Source of the DNA: Cantharellus purpuraceus
Taxonomy: Eukaryota; Basidiomycota; Agaricomycetes; Cantharellales; Hydnaceae
Direction: 5' to 3'
DNA length: 64,000 bases
Assembly: GCA_025174535.1 (NCBI GenBank)
Contig: JALBUN010000045.1
Location: 2,542,001 to 2,606,000, forward strand
Shown piece after piece: positions 36,465 to 48,264 of this stretch. The notes below the pieces were generated by a model. That model was given only the letters and a program-made list of their open reading frames with translations, did not search any database and was not told the origin of the DNA. Position 1 is the first letter of the stretch, and every line of letters starts with the position of its first letter. A program made the position numbers and the translations under genes.

Positions 36465-37148
36465 CACCTGGGACAGGCAGCCCCACCCATCCATCTCTAT
36501 TTCTTCTTTTTATCTTTTTCCCTCTGTCTCCACGTCTACGTCACTGCCCCGTCTCACGTCTCTGGCCGGACTGGCACCGGATTACACAACTTATCCTATG
36601 TTCAGGATGTACCAGGAATTTGCAAGGCTTTCTCGAATCCCATGCGCAATCTCCGCTTATATTTTTCACTTCTCCACGATATGGGTTTCATTCCTTCAAG
36701 CCGTCGTTTTTCCTCTCAATGTACGCTCTAGTTTACACTGCACCTCCCCACCCGTCAGGGACGTTGTTGGACGCGTCCTGGTTAATCTTTGAAGGTCTTT
36801 ATCCTTAGTTATCATAGTCCAGCGTTTTTATACCTGTATCATTTAACCGCGTATAACCCGTCGCATCCATGCATTTTCATGCTATTATTACATGCTCGAT
36901 CAGTGGGTTTGATTTCCCTGTACCACGTCGACTTCTACTTCGCCGTGTAAATCAAATATTAACCATATATGTCAAGGGTAATGGCTGTGTCACGAGGAGC
37001 GAGTATCTTCCGTTTTGGATTGATGTGGGTCACGCCTAAATCAAAGCCGCAAGCACCTACGTATAGATGTTATGTCCCACTGCACGTGTATAATTACACT
37101 GATATACGATACGGTACCTCAATGGCAAGTATGCGAAATTCATGCTTA
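36465..37148. other. Convergent intergenic region
   Basis: About 680 bp between the stop codons of the RGS gene (+) and PCH2 (-). A plus-strand ORF at 36461-36808 (115 codons, Phe/Ser/Pro-rich) is translated pyrimidine-rich 3' UTR and I do not accept it. No RNA gene or repeat seen. Confidence 0.5.
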
Positions 37149-39203
37149 TCATAATGCATCGATCCGAGACCGGTCTCCAATCTGCGTGTTGACAATCTTT
37201 TCCATAGCATCGAGCCACTGCTCCACCTCCGTTTGTGGTCCCACAATCTTTCGCATCTCTTCTGCCCCGTTCTTTGACGACCTGGTACTGCTGTTCTTCT
37301 TGGATCCCTGCCTGGCATTATTTTGCGACACGGTGACGGGCATGATTTCGGGCGACGAAGAGGTCGTTGATGTCGGAATGGGAAGGCCTATATAGTTTGC
37401 GTGCGCTAGGACGGGGAGGCGTCGTAATGTACGGCCCGACATTCCCTAAAAAAAAAGGGAAAGGCATTAATGATCCAACACGGGAGAGAAACTTTGACCA
37501 TACTCGGCATTTTTCAGCCAACTTGAGGAGTTTGACGCCAGCCCTATTCGATCGTTCTCGATTGTTAGTAGAAGCATCGACTGCATCGGAATCCCGGGTG
37601 GTTTTAAAGTACACGTCCGCTTGTGCAACGGTGGGAATGTCCTGAAACGGCAAAGCAACGTCTTGCCCTGTCGGACCAAACTTACTTAAAAGCTCATCGA
37701 CTTACTAAAGGCTTAACAATTCGTTTCTCGATCAGCTCGATAAGGCACGTTCTCAGGATTGTGTAAATCGCCTCGCGGGGGGGTAGGTCCACATATTGCA
37801 CTATATCTGCTCGGTCGACAAACGCAGAATCTAGAGTATAAAAGGCAGGATTACTGGCTATCCGAGAGTACATCAGATGATGAAGGTTTGAACCTACCTA
37901 TGGCCTTGGCAAGATTAGACGTCGACATGACCAACACATTCTTTTTATGTCGTAGTTTATCCAGTTGGGTCAACAAAGCATTCACCACCTACACATCAGG
38001 TATTAGAGATGAACTGTTACAGTCATTATCACATACACGCAATGCATCTGAAGGCTCTGTGCCAGCCATGGCACCTGCCCGAGCAGCCGTCAAGCTCTCT
38101 ACCTCATCTGCAAGCTATGATTAGGCATCGGGATATTGGAAGCAACTGTGGGTTACCGATTAGGACCATCACAAAGCAGTCTTCCTCGTCACACAGATCA
38201 TTGACACTCGTAAAGAGTTTTTGGACTAGCTTTCCCGATTCTGAGAACCATCGGCTGAACAACGAGTGGGAGTTGATTTCCAGTAGTCGTGCATGAGAAT
38301 AGCGAGAACTCAGTCGAATAGATAGTTTTTGAGCTAATGCGCGAGAAAGCGATGTCTTTCCTGTCCCTGGACTAAGAGGAGACTAAAAAAAGCCACCTAG
38401 AAGAAACATATTGACGAAAAGCCTTACGGGCCATGAAGTAGAACGACACTTGAAACATAGGTGTATAAGCAACTGTGGGAGGTGGAGAAGGAGGAATTAC
38501 CGATTCCAGGAGACAATGTTGAAATCAACATCGGCATCAGAGAAGACAAGTGTGGCATATATGTAGTTAAGCAGCTTGGATTTGATGTCTCCAGTGTATA
38601 TTAGACTGTCCCTACACACATAGAGTTGCATCAGCTGTCGTCAATAGGAGGCACAGTATCGAACCATAAGCCTTCAAGTGCTCGAGATGGCAAGTCACAA
38701 ATTGACGCAGCCATCACGTCCTCCCCCTGTGAGTCACCTCCGAGTCCACTCATTTCTTCCGTAGCTTCATCATCTGAAGGTTGGTAGACGTGGATGATGA
38801 GCTGCACTTGCGACATTGGCAGGACGTCAAAGGGGCAGGCTAGGGATCTTGACTGAGTGAGTCAAGTTCGTCGTTCATCTGGTGACAACCACGAACAGCA
38901 CTCAGACGTAGCAATACGCTCGACATTGTCTGCCAGAGTCCTGACGTGCTGCCAGCCAGTGATTTCTGAGGGTAAAACGAGGTGAGTATCAGAAGATATG
39001 TGCTGGTGCACTAGGTCTCGGATTGTGTCGAAGCGGGAATTGCAAGTGGGGGATATTCGAGCCTCAACTAACGTTGCGACGAGTCAGTCAAAGGTGCTGG
39101 TGTGCAAGGGTGACGCACTATGGACAGGCCAGCGCACTGAAGACTCGGGTGCTTCCTCGCCCGAGAACAAGCAAGGATCTATAGTTATGTCTTGATTCTC
39201 CAT
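37149..39203 (-). CDS. PCH2: Pachytene checkpoint AAA+ ATPase Pch2/TRIP13
   Basis: Hexameric AAA+ ATPase that remodels HORMA-domain proteins (Hop1, Mad2), acting in meiotic recombination control and checkpoint signalling. The first exon reads [20 protein letters not shown], followed by exons with [40 protein letters not shown] and [19 protein letters not shown]. The conserved core is [16 protein letters not shown], then [22 protein letters not shown], Walker [21 protein letters not shown] (38351-38378), [20 protein letters not shown], Walker [51 protein letters not shown] and [21 protein letters not shown]-terminal: [18 protein letters not shown], a Ser-rich insertion, and [20 protein letters not shown]. 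Junctions of the first exons are tentative. Confidence 0.92.
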
Positions 39204-39712
39204 GTAGACGTCTGGGCTGCCGGTCTAGATGATCACGTGCGGTATGCGCGTTCGCAAAAAGAAAAACACGAAAGCGCGTTGTCACATCCTGGTCACACTA
39301 GCTGTTTCAGCCATATACCATGTACCAATGCATGGATTCCCGTCTCTCATCTAGTAGTAACAGCACGACTGATCCCACAAGACATTATCACGATGCCGTC
39401 CTCTGCTCGTCCTCTCCAGTAAGAACCATTACCTTGCTGCGTTATCCATCTTGATGGTTTATGGTTGTATGCAGCTGTCTCCGCCTTGTCTGGAGGCACA
39501 ATATCAGGTAAGCTCGGTCTGCATTCTCCCAACTGTCTTGCTTTACCATCGTGACAGGCGGTACCGTCTCAAGAATTTAAGTTTGCGTCATCAACTCCCT
39601 ATGCATTCAAAGACTTATTTTTCGGGTCCAACTCTCAGACTCTGAGGGCATGTCATGTCCTAATGGCAGGGGACCAGAAATAATTGTGCCCTGCAAGCCT
39701 AGTTCCTATCAT
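39204..39712. other. Divergent intergenic region, possible tiny spliced ORF
   Basis: About 510 bp between PCH2 and the next plus-strand gene. From an ATG at 39393 two canonical-looking introns would yield a basic peptide of about 48 residues (MPSSARPLHCLRLVW...). An overlapping frame gives another short reading. Neither is recognisable, so I treat it as promoter DNA with a possible small gene. Confidence 0.3.
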
Positions 39713-40174
39713 ATGCATAATACGCCCATCCAACCTTCTCCTGTGGAGGGACAAGATCCGCTAGATATCGAGGTCTGCAAACTTTATCTCTCTTAGTATG
39801 AGCAAACTCTAAACAAATGAAAGCTAATGCAGTCTGAAGATAACGAAAGTCTTGTGGTAACACCTCACACCTCGCCTGCTCACGATCCAATTCGAGAATC
39901 TAACAATCTACCAACTTCCAATGCTAATGACTCGAAAGAGGTAAAGAATCTGTCATTATATGCGCCTCATTACATTTCATCTGCGCGCACACAGATTGAT
40001 GCTCCGGATGTCTCCTCACATTCACTGTCTCCTTTAGCCTTCCATAAGGCTGACATTGTGAGAATCTTCTATGAAGATTATTCAAAGGACGCTCACGAGA
40101 TCTGCTTAGAACCGTCATTCCGTTCCCTTTCCGTCACTGTCGCTAAGCTCGCAAAAGCTGATGTGTCAGATTAG
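39713..40174 (+). CDS. Small unrecognised protein upstream of SFR1
   Basis: A first exon MHNTPIQPSPVEGQDPLDIE (ATG 39713) ends at a GT donor. The acceptor near 39831 joins in frame to SEDNESLVVTPHTSPAHDPI and on to SHSLSPLAFHKADIVRIFYE, DYSKDAHEICLEPSFRSLSV and VAKLAKADVSD, stop at 40174. An internal segment (39940-39994) may be a further intron. The N-half is polar and disordered; the C-half looks folded and helical. I know no relative. It might instead be a 5' exon set of the SFR1 transcript, but the frame closes before it. Confidence 0.45.
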
Positions 40175-40430
40175 CCCTCCATTGAATGGCGACGACGACG
40201 AAGAGGTACTCAATGATGATATTCATCCCTTTATCTTACTTCATCTACTTAATCTTTATCACAAGCCGCTCCCCAATTCGCATACACCATCGACACCCCC
40301 GACCGAACTTCACCGAACACCAATGCGTCACGATCTTCCTCGTTCCTCACCTGTCATTTCCGAGTTTGGGAGCGACTCCGTGGATATGGTTTTGACGACT
40401 GCTCTTGATCTTAATTTATTCCTTCCAGCG

Positions 40431-41680
40431 ATGTCACCACAACCTACACAAACGTCTGACGTTTTCTCTCCGTCGAAGCGGCCGCGAACTGGCCATGTGA
40501 GTCCTATCATCACTTTCGAGTTGATGTTAGTGTTCAATTCAATGATGTCAGCTCGAGCATATGTCTGCTGATACACCAATGAAACCCACCAAACGTTCAA
40601 GGAACTGTGTATGTTTTTTCTGAACGATTTTTGACATACCAGTCCTCAATCCAATAAAAAAAATAACAGAAAACAACCACAACAAGTCATTCTTCTATCC
40701 CGCACAAAGTGGAACATTCTAAACTTTCTCTTCCCTTTCGCTCTCCATTATTATCCAAGCCTGTTCGGTCTCACAATGTGGTACCTCAAACCCCAATACC
40801 CACGGAAGTTGGTTCTGCTAACAATCACGAAGCAATAACATGCACACCGACGCTCTGTAAAGGTGGTGGTTTGATCATCACGCCAAGACCCCAGCAGGTT
40901 GCTCGCCTTAACACAGAGACTACGCCTACTTCACGAAAAAGTGGAGGTGCAGCGCAGAACAGTAAAGCCGTCTTGAGGCCATTCAAGTCTCCCTTCAAGT
41001 CTCCTCTCTCGTCCCTGTCATCCTCGACTACAAAATCCGTGCTCTCCCCTAACATCCAAGCATTGGAACGAAAATTACAGCTTTTGAAACGGGCTGTCAA
41101 AATCCAGGCTAGCGGGGAAGAGGAGAAGCTGGAGGAGTTAATAAGCAAGTGGAGGGCAGTGGGCAGGGAAGTGTCGTGGGAAGTCTGGTCTATTGTCAGG
41201 GAACAGGGCGAAGGTAATAGTTGGGGAATGGATTCCTCAAGTCAGCGGTCGTGTTTTGGAGAGCCAGAGGGGAATTGGGGTTGGGATGATGCAGCTGATC
41301 AGAAGAGAAGGCAGGGTTTCAAGTCCAATTGGGGTTACGTGGATATCCAAGATGCCGCGATGGAAGAGGATCTCGCTGGCTCACAGCGATTGCTGAAATC
41401 TAACATGGGGGCCTCTCCCAGAAAATCTGCTAAGAAATCAACTATGCTTGATCTCGGAACTAATTCTGTAGATGGTTGCCAGGAGGGGTGCCACACAAAG
41501 AGGTTGCAGGGCTGTAATGGAGGGAGGCCGAATGTGAAGCCCTCAATCCATTCGTGTGGCCAAGAAGACGAGGCTAGCACGCCTGCACATACGTTAGGGA
41601 CAATGCTGAGGGCCTTCGGGATCGATGACAAGGTGTTTGGATGGGATGACGAAACAGAGGACTTCGCTATGCCCGGCTGA
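40431..41680 (+). CDS. SFR1: Swi5-dependent recombination repair protein Sfr1/Mei5
   Basis: Partner of Swi5; the complex stabilises Rad51 and Dmc1 filaments in recombinational repair and meiosis. Exons 40431-40496, 40552-40608 and 40670-41680 join in frame to 377 aa. The N-terminus MSPQPTQTSDVFSPSKRPRT is followed by LSLPFRSPLLSKP, a motif typical of this family, then KAVLRPFKSPFKSPLSSLSS, and the defining coiled coil with LERKLQLLKRAVKIQASGEE and EKLEELISKWRAVGREVSWE, followed by VWSIVREQ. The C-terminus (AHTLGTMLRAFGIDDKVFGW) carries a helical motif usual for fungal Sfr1. The open frame runs upstream of 40431, so a longer N-terminus is possible, but an acceptor-like ccttccag just before the ATG argues that coding starts here. 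Identification rests mainly on the coiled coil and FRSPLL motif. Confidence 0.82.
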
Positions 41681-42361
41681 TGGTGAGTTTGGGGTGTTGC
41701 CTTAGCCCAAATGGGAGAGATACTATCTGCATGCGCAATCCACAGAGTGCTCTGATCATGCATATCTATTACACGAATGCAGAACTAGCATAACGTCGTA
41801 GCCATCACCTTTGCAGCCACGCATAGTCATGCAAGTATGGAATTTGACTCTGCACCACGCCGATACAGATAATCTACTTAGCTTGCACGTGCATGCATGA
41901 CCATATCTTCCCAAACCTCCCTCTAGTCCCACAGCTGCAGTGTCTAGAAACTAGACATTTCTTCATGTCAAAAACATCAATGATATTCTTCGCATATATT
42001 CGCCGCAATCCTTGACAAGTTTTGCATTGCTGGTTCGAATAATTGATTTCTCTTTGCTTCTACGGATTCTAGTTGTTTTATACGTCAAATCAACTCGAAG
42101 CGTATGGAGCCGGTGAACAGTAATTCTGCTGTTGGAGGACTTAATAGTTTTAAGTGCTCATAATAGCGGTGTAGTCTGCTTGTACGTTTATTTTCGATTA
42201 TTCCGATGTGTGCCAAGTACATCGAACAGGTCCTCCTGTCATGTAGGAGATCTGTATATACAGTCTAATATGAAGCTTTTCGAGTGCCTTGAGCCGCGAT
42301 TACAAACTCCGCCATATTTTTCTTGCACCTCTTTCAGGGCACTTTCCCTTCGTCGGCGGTC
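41681..42361. other. Intergenic region
   Basis: About 680 bp between SFR1 and NOP58, both on the plus strand. It is AT-rich and holds the SFR1 3' UTR and the NOP58 promoter. No gene, snoRNA-like C/D box pair, tRNA or repeat was identified. Confidence 0.5.
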
Positions 42362-44514
42362 ATGTTGGTTTTATACGAAACGGCGCTAGGATATTGTCTA
42401 TTCAAGCTCACTAATGATGCGAAGCTTAGCAGTGCGGACCTATACCAGGAGTTTGAGACACCAGAGAAGGCAAATAGCTTGTGAGTAGTGCTACAGACCC
42501 TTTTGCCTTGTCATCTACGCGTCTTGTGTGCTTAATTGTCTTCGTTACGTGGCTAGATTGAAACTTCGGGCACTGCATCGGTTTACTTCAACAGCCACAG
42601 CCGTAGAAGATATAACTGCCATTCAGGATGGAAAGCTGCCGAAAGGTCTTAAAAAGTTTCTATCGGACGAGGTAGTGGGAAAAGGAAAGGGGAAAGAAAC
42701 CTTGGCTGTGACAGAGCCGAAGCTTGGTGTGCCATTGTCATCTTTAGAGACATGACGCTATTCTCACAGCGTCATATTTCCGTAGCGGGAGCTATTTCAA
42801 AAAAACTAGGTATCAACGTTGTTGCTGATAGTAACTCATTGGACCTCTATCGTGGAATACGAGGGCAATTAGCTGCTTTAATGGACGGCCTTGACCCAGC
42901 TGATCTAGCGACCATGAGCTTGGGATTAAGCCATTCGCTCTCAAGGTGTGATTGATTCTACTCTTGTTGGTGCAACATTTCACTTCGCACACAAAGATTC
43001 AAATTAAAATTCTCACCCGACAAAGTCGATACTATGGTCGTCCAAGCCATTGCTTTGTTAGATGACCTTGATAAGGAGATCAACATCTACTCCATGCGAG
43101 TAAAGGTTATTAGCGTGTTAGCGCTGTGAATCCCGCCTTGCTGATAGTTTGTTGATATAGGAGTGGTATGGTTGGCATTTCCCAGAAATGGGAAAGATCA
43201 TCACAGACAATCTCGCGTATGCAAAAGTTGTTCGAGCAATGGGTCGGTCGACCTCTGAAAATCGATTGAGCGATGTTCTAACACTATCCTTAGGGTTTCG
43301 AACAAACGCTGCTTCTACTTCGCTGGCAGCCATTTTACCAGAGGACCTAGAAGCAACCCTAAAAGTTGCTGCTGAAATTAGTATGGGCACTGAAATATCT
43401 GATTCTGATATTGCCCACATCCATTCCCTCTGCGACCAAGTAATTTCCATCACTGCGTATCGTTCGCAACTGGCAGAGTATTTGCGTAACCGCATGAACG
43501 CCATTGCTCCCAACCTTACCGCTCTCGTTGGCGAGCTTGTCGGTGCAAGGCTGATTAGCCATGCAGGGAGTTTACTTAGTCTGGCCAAGCACCCAGCCAG
43601 CACTGTCCAGATATTAGGAGCCGAGAAAGCGCTCTTCCGAGCCTTGAAGACTAAGCACGATACCCCAAAATATGGTTTAATTTTCCATGTGATTCCTTAT
43701 CATTTGTTTAACTGCTAGGTATTATGGGCTGACTCATGACAGGCTTCATTAATTGGGCAAGCACCTCCTAAATTGAAGGGGAAGGTAAGCCTTGATATGA
43801 TGTTCATTGCTTTCCCTAAGTATTTCACAGATGGCACGCATGGTAGCGACGAAAGCGGCTCTCTCGATTCGTGTTGATGCTTTGACCGACACCGACGGCA
43901 AGTCTGAACCCTCTGCGCCCACCATTGGCATGGAAAACCGTGCCAAGCTCGAATCTCGATTACGAGCCTTGGAGCATCAAGGGGACCTTACAGGCATCCG
44001 AAGTTTCTCAGACCCATCGTCTTCGAAGAAGCAGAAGAAATTCGAGATGAACGCGGATACGAAAACGTACAATACGGCAGCAGATGCGGTCGATCTGGTC
44101 GCGACACAGCGTGACGCAGACCTTGCTCCGACAGAGCGCGCCGTCAAGGCCGTTCTGGATGTCAAGGAGGAAAAGAAGCGCGCCAAGGAAGAGCGGAGGA
44201 GACTCAAAAAGGAGAAGGCAGCGGCCGAAACTGCGCAGACTAATGGTACCGCGATGGAGGCTAATGAAGCGTTGGAAGCACAAAAGGGTGAGGACGATGA
44301 TGCTGCCAAAGCGGAGCGGAAGCGCCTGAAAAAGGAGACCAAGGAAGCCAAGAAGGCAGCGGCAAATGGTGATGTGAAAGAGAAAAAGAAATCCGAGGAA
44401 GATGGGGTTGAACAGTCGACAGAGAAGAAGAAAAAGAAGCGGAAGAGGGACGAGGAAGAACAGACTGGAGAGGAGCCGTCAACCGAAAAAAAGAAGAAGA
44501 AACGGAAAGAGTAA
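42362..44514 (+). CDS. NOP58: Nucleolar protein Nop58, box C/D snoRNP core
   Basis: Core scaffold of box C/D snoRNPs, which 2'-O-methylate and process pre-rRNA in the nucleolus. It starts [20 protein letters not shown], then [23 protein letters not shown]-type region [117 protein letters not shown]. The NOP domain is [40 protein letters not shown] and [20 protein letters not shown]. The C-terminus is a long Lys/Glu-rich tail with KKKKKRKR motifs, as in orthologues. One intron (around 42727-42785) ends cgtag and restores PKLAGAIS. Convergent with ENP1, only 60 bp between stops. Confidence 0.95.
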
Positions 44515-44574
44515 TATGCGCGGGATGTTCCTACTCGTTGCGGTGTATATTATATTCATGCGTCAATCAGTCTG

Positions 44575-46321
44575 TTACACTGCCACCATCTCTACGTCCT
44601 CATTTCTTGGCTCTTCTCTTGAGACGGCACTGACAAGCTCCCTTCGAACTTCAGGACCAATTTGTGGGTGAGGATTGGCGCGCACGACATCTAATAACGC
44701 ATCCTTCTGGTCAGGGGCTAGATCAGATGCATAGCTGATTCGTAGGATGGATGTCAGATTGAGTAACCACTAAATAAAAACTGCTAAGTGCGCACCGCTG
44801 ACAAAAGACAAGAAGACTCTGGTGCCAAAGGACAGGTAACTGTTCACTTTCTCCCACCCCAGCTTTATAAGTATTGGAAAGCCGAACAAAGTGATTGACA
44901 AGACTGTCAAGTGTTTTATAAGGAAGCGCGTGTTTCTTGTCTAGAAGAATACGAATGAAGAGAGAGGAAGGACCTTGATATAGGGGTGTACTTGAGGTTA
45001 GTTAGGATTACTGTACCTAAATGGACAAAACCATACCTGTATAGTTTGGCAACCCCGCCAAACGAGCCAGAGCTGCAGCTGCGTGTAAAACTGGAACACT
45101 GACTTTGGAGAGCACGGACGCTACAATGGCCGCCTCTTTAAGCGTACAGCCACCCTGGTTCACGACGGCATCAGCTATTCCGAGGTTCAGACTCATAGCA
45201 TGGACCCACGGACTTGTAGCAACGGAAACAGTATTCCCTTGAAAAATGCACCTGGTTTATATATTGCCTTCTTTAATGCTCCATATAGCTGGACGTCAAG
45301 TTTTCTTCCATCATGGCTGTCTTGTATATTTGTTCGTACCCGTTCTAATAGAATACCCTCTAAAAACACGCGTGCTTGTTCAGGCTTCAGATTCGAGATG
45401 AATATTCGCGTGGCAGCCAAGGTTGAGTGTGGGGTCCATTGAGATGGATTTGTAAGTGCGAGAATACGAGCCCATTGGGGTAAACTCGGGATCATCTTAA
45501 ATGCCTTGGGAAGTGGACCGGATTTATACCGCGACAGTATAAAGCCTATTCTGAAGAGTATGCTGCTCAATGAGGCTGATACGACGGGACAAATGCACAT
45601 ACTTTGTGTATACTTCGACCACTTTTGGATTGAGGCCAACGGCAGGGTCAGGAGCGCTACGCTCTTCACAACACTGTAAATCAGGCTACCGATAGTTACG
45701 CCGAATTAATTCCAACTCACGTTGCCGTGGCACTTTTTCTTGGGGCTCCTCTGGATTGTCCAGTTTAGAAAAAATGATATCTGCCAACGTCCGCCGCTCT
45801 CCTGCATTTGGAGGCCGCAGCACGTCCAACGTTCTCATGTCGCCTTCGTCTATTTGCTAGCGAAACCTAATCGTTGAAAACAGGTTATGAGAGAAGAATA
45901 TGCTACATACAAGTTCAGCATAGTCCTCTTGGTCCACGCTTCCTTCAGCCAATTCTTCCTCATCGTCCTCGTCGTCCGAAGTGTACAAGTTGTAGCGGGG
46001 TTTCGATAGCCCATCTTGAACCTCTTCATCGTCATCCGGAACGCTCTCTAACTCATCTTGCTGGTCTTTGGCTAACTCAAATATTCGTTGGGAAGTCCTG
46101 GAGTCAAGTACGGCCTGGGTATTGAAGTTAGGATTGACCCTGGAAGGGTGTATATAGCATACCTCGTCTTCCTCCTCCTCTGGTTTTCTTCGCTTCTGCT
46201 GTTTCCTCCCCGGTTGTGAGATCTTTCCATACTTAGAGAACGCTTCGTCCTCTTTTAGTTGCGCGTGTAGAGGATCATGACGATTTTTCTCGGTATTTTT
46301 GGGGCTTTTTGCCTTAGGCAT
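44575..46321 (-). CDS. ENP1: Bystin/Enp1, pre-40S ribosome assembly factor
   Basis: Binds 90S and pre-40S particles and is needed for 18S rRNA maturation and 40S export. It starts [20 protein letters not shown] and [20 protein letters not shown] with a nuclear-localisation-like [11 protein letters not shown], then an acidic central part. The conserved bystin region follows: [133 protein letters not shown] and [20 protein letters not shown]. The end is [15 protein letters not shown], stop 44575-44577. About eight introns. Diverges from UXS1. Confidence 0.94.
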
Positions 46322-46533
46322 CTAGAACGTCAAGTTAGTATGTATTTGAGTCAGTTAAAACTCGTTGCAAGCGACGTCAACAGAGTAGTCAGGAACGTTT
46401 TCGAGACAAGTTTTGAATATTGATACGGCGCTCTAACCGTTCATACTGCATTTCTATAGCCAGCCTCTATCTGGCGCTTACTTTGCGCCATGCTCATGGC
46501 CTGTTCATTTTGCGCTGCTTCGTGTCGCCAACC
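46322..46533. promoter_or_regulatory. Shared divergent promoter ENP1/UXS1
   Basis: About 210 bp separate the ENP1 (-) and UXS1 (+) start codons, so both promoters and 5' UTRs must overlap or abut. The plus-strand frame of UXS1 stays open back to 46420, giving a hydrophobic in-frame leader that is more likely untranslated. Confidence 0.5.
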
Positions 46534-48078
46534 ATGACATCCCCAGAGACACCTTCTGTAGGCTATAACCGGTTTGGTTTCGACTCTGTCGTACCAGTGG
46601 ATGTTCTTCGCTCCCTTTACCTGCGTCCGCACTATGTTACAACTGTCCGGGACAAGGGCGAGCCGACCGATGTAGAAGAAGAGCAGGAACACGCCAAGTT
46701 CACGAAGGGCAACTACGGGAACGTTGCTTACCAGTCAAAATCTATTTATCATCCCGACACGCAATCCATCTCATACACCACACTCTCCCGTTTCCATCCT
46801 GTACGTCTCTTGCCTCCAGATAAGAGAAAACGTGTTCTGGTCACCGGAGGGGCTGGTTTCGTTGGCTCTCACCTAGTTGACAGGTTGATGCTCCTTGGCC
46901 ATGAAGTGACTGTCATAGATAACTTCTTTACTGGTTCAAAAACGACCGTTAGCCATTGGCTTGGTCACCCAAACTTTGAACTTGTTCGACACGATGTCGT
47001 AGAACCGTTCATGATTGAAGTAGACCGTGAGTATTGCTAAAGTCTCTATTCGTCCGTCTAACTAGCGGTGTTGGCGAAGAAATCTATCATTTGGCATGCC
47101 CTGCTTCGCCGCCCCATTATCAATTTAATGCTGTGAAAACCATCAAGACTTCATTCCTGGGGACGCTCAACATGTTGGGTCTCGCGAAGCGTACCAAAGC
47201 CAGATTTCTGATCTCGAGTACCTCTGGTTCGTTGTACTGCAGACCTACCTATACCGGTCGTTATTGAAGCCACCGGATCTAGAGGTTTACGGGGATCCTG
47301 AAGTACATCCGCAGCATGAAGATTAGTATGTGTTACGTAAATGGTCTTTTCTGTTGCTGATCCCGGGAACATGGAAGCTGGGGCCATGTCAATCCAATTG
47401 GCCCCCGGGCCTGTTATGATGAAGGCAAACGTGTAGCTGAGACGCTGACCTATGGCTTTCACCGTCAAGACAAAGTAGACGTCAGGGTTGCTCGCATTTT
47501 TAACACGTATGTCCGCAGTTGCTATATATGACTGAATGTTGCCATTCAACCATTTTTTCATTCCAGCTTTGGACCCCGCAGTGAGTAAATAAATCTCTTT
47601 GGTATGCTCAGTACTATATACCCAGTTCCCTCCCGCAGTGAATCCCGCCGATGGACGGGTTGTGTCCAATTTCATTGTTCAGGCTCTCAAAGGGGAGGAC
47701 ATTACAGTTTATGGTGATGGCCTCCAAACAAGATCATTCCAATACATTCACGATCTTGTGGATGGTCTTATACTTCTCATGAACTCGGATGAAACACGCC
47801 CAGTCAATATCGGAAACGGACACGAGTTCACTGTGCTTGAGTTCGCAAAACTCGTGCATGACATTGTAGCGAAGGTACAACGAGAGGACGGGTCGTCACC
47901 TGCGCATAAGGTACAAATTGTGCATAGACCTATGCCGACAGACGACCCCCAAAGACGCAGGCCTGATACTACGAGGGCGAAAGAGTCATTGGGATGGCAA
48001 CCGAGGTGGACGGTGGAGATGGGTGTGGAGGAAATGGTGAGATATTACAAAGCCAAAATTGTTGAAGGATCTATCTAG
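46534..48078 (+). CDS. UXS1: UDP-glucuronate decarboxylase (UDP-xylose synthase)
   Basis: Converts UDP-glucuronate to UDP-xylose with bound NAD+; in basidiomycetes it supplies xylose for glycans. It starts [20 protein letters not shown], with an N-terminal extension before the Rossmann fold [40 protein letters not shown] and [13 protein letters not shown]. Then [40 protein letters not shown] and RFLISSTS, spliced to [20 protein letters not shown], and [20 protein letters not shown] with the catalytic YxxxK (YDEGK). Then [60 protein letters not shown] and [20 protein letters not shown]. Stop 48076-48078. A start at 46420 would add a hydrophobic segment that could act as a signal anchor, as in animal enzymes, but I prefer the shorter form. 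Confidence 0.94.
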
Positions 48079-48264
48079 AGGACACTGTCCACTTTTTTGC
48101 TTGGGTTAACTTGACATAGATATGCTACAATTAGAATTTGGTGACAGCCGTGACGGCTAACTTCCTTGATTGTGCCAAACACGCGCCGGTGGCCAGCACG
48201 AGGCGTTTGGCACCTGTGGGGCTCCTAAGCTTGTTTCTGACTACCACAGCTTGAGCATCCCGCC

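Noticed and set aside
36461..36808. 115-codon plus-strand ORF after the RGS stop
   Set aside because: Pyrimidine-rich 3' UTR translated into Phe/Ser/Pro/Leu; no start context, no motif, no splice continuity.
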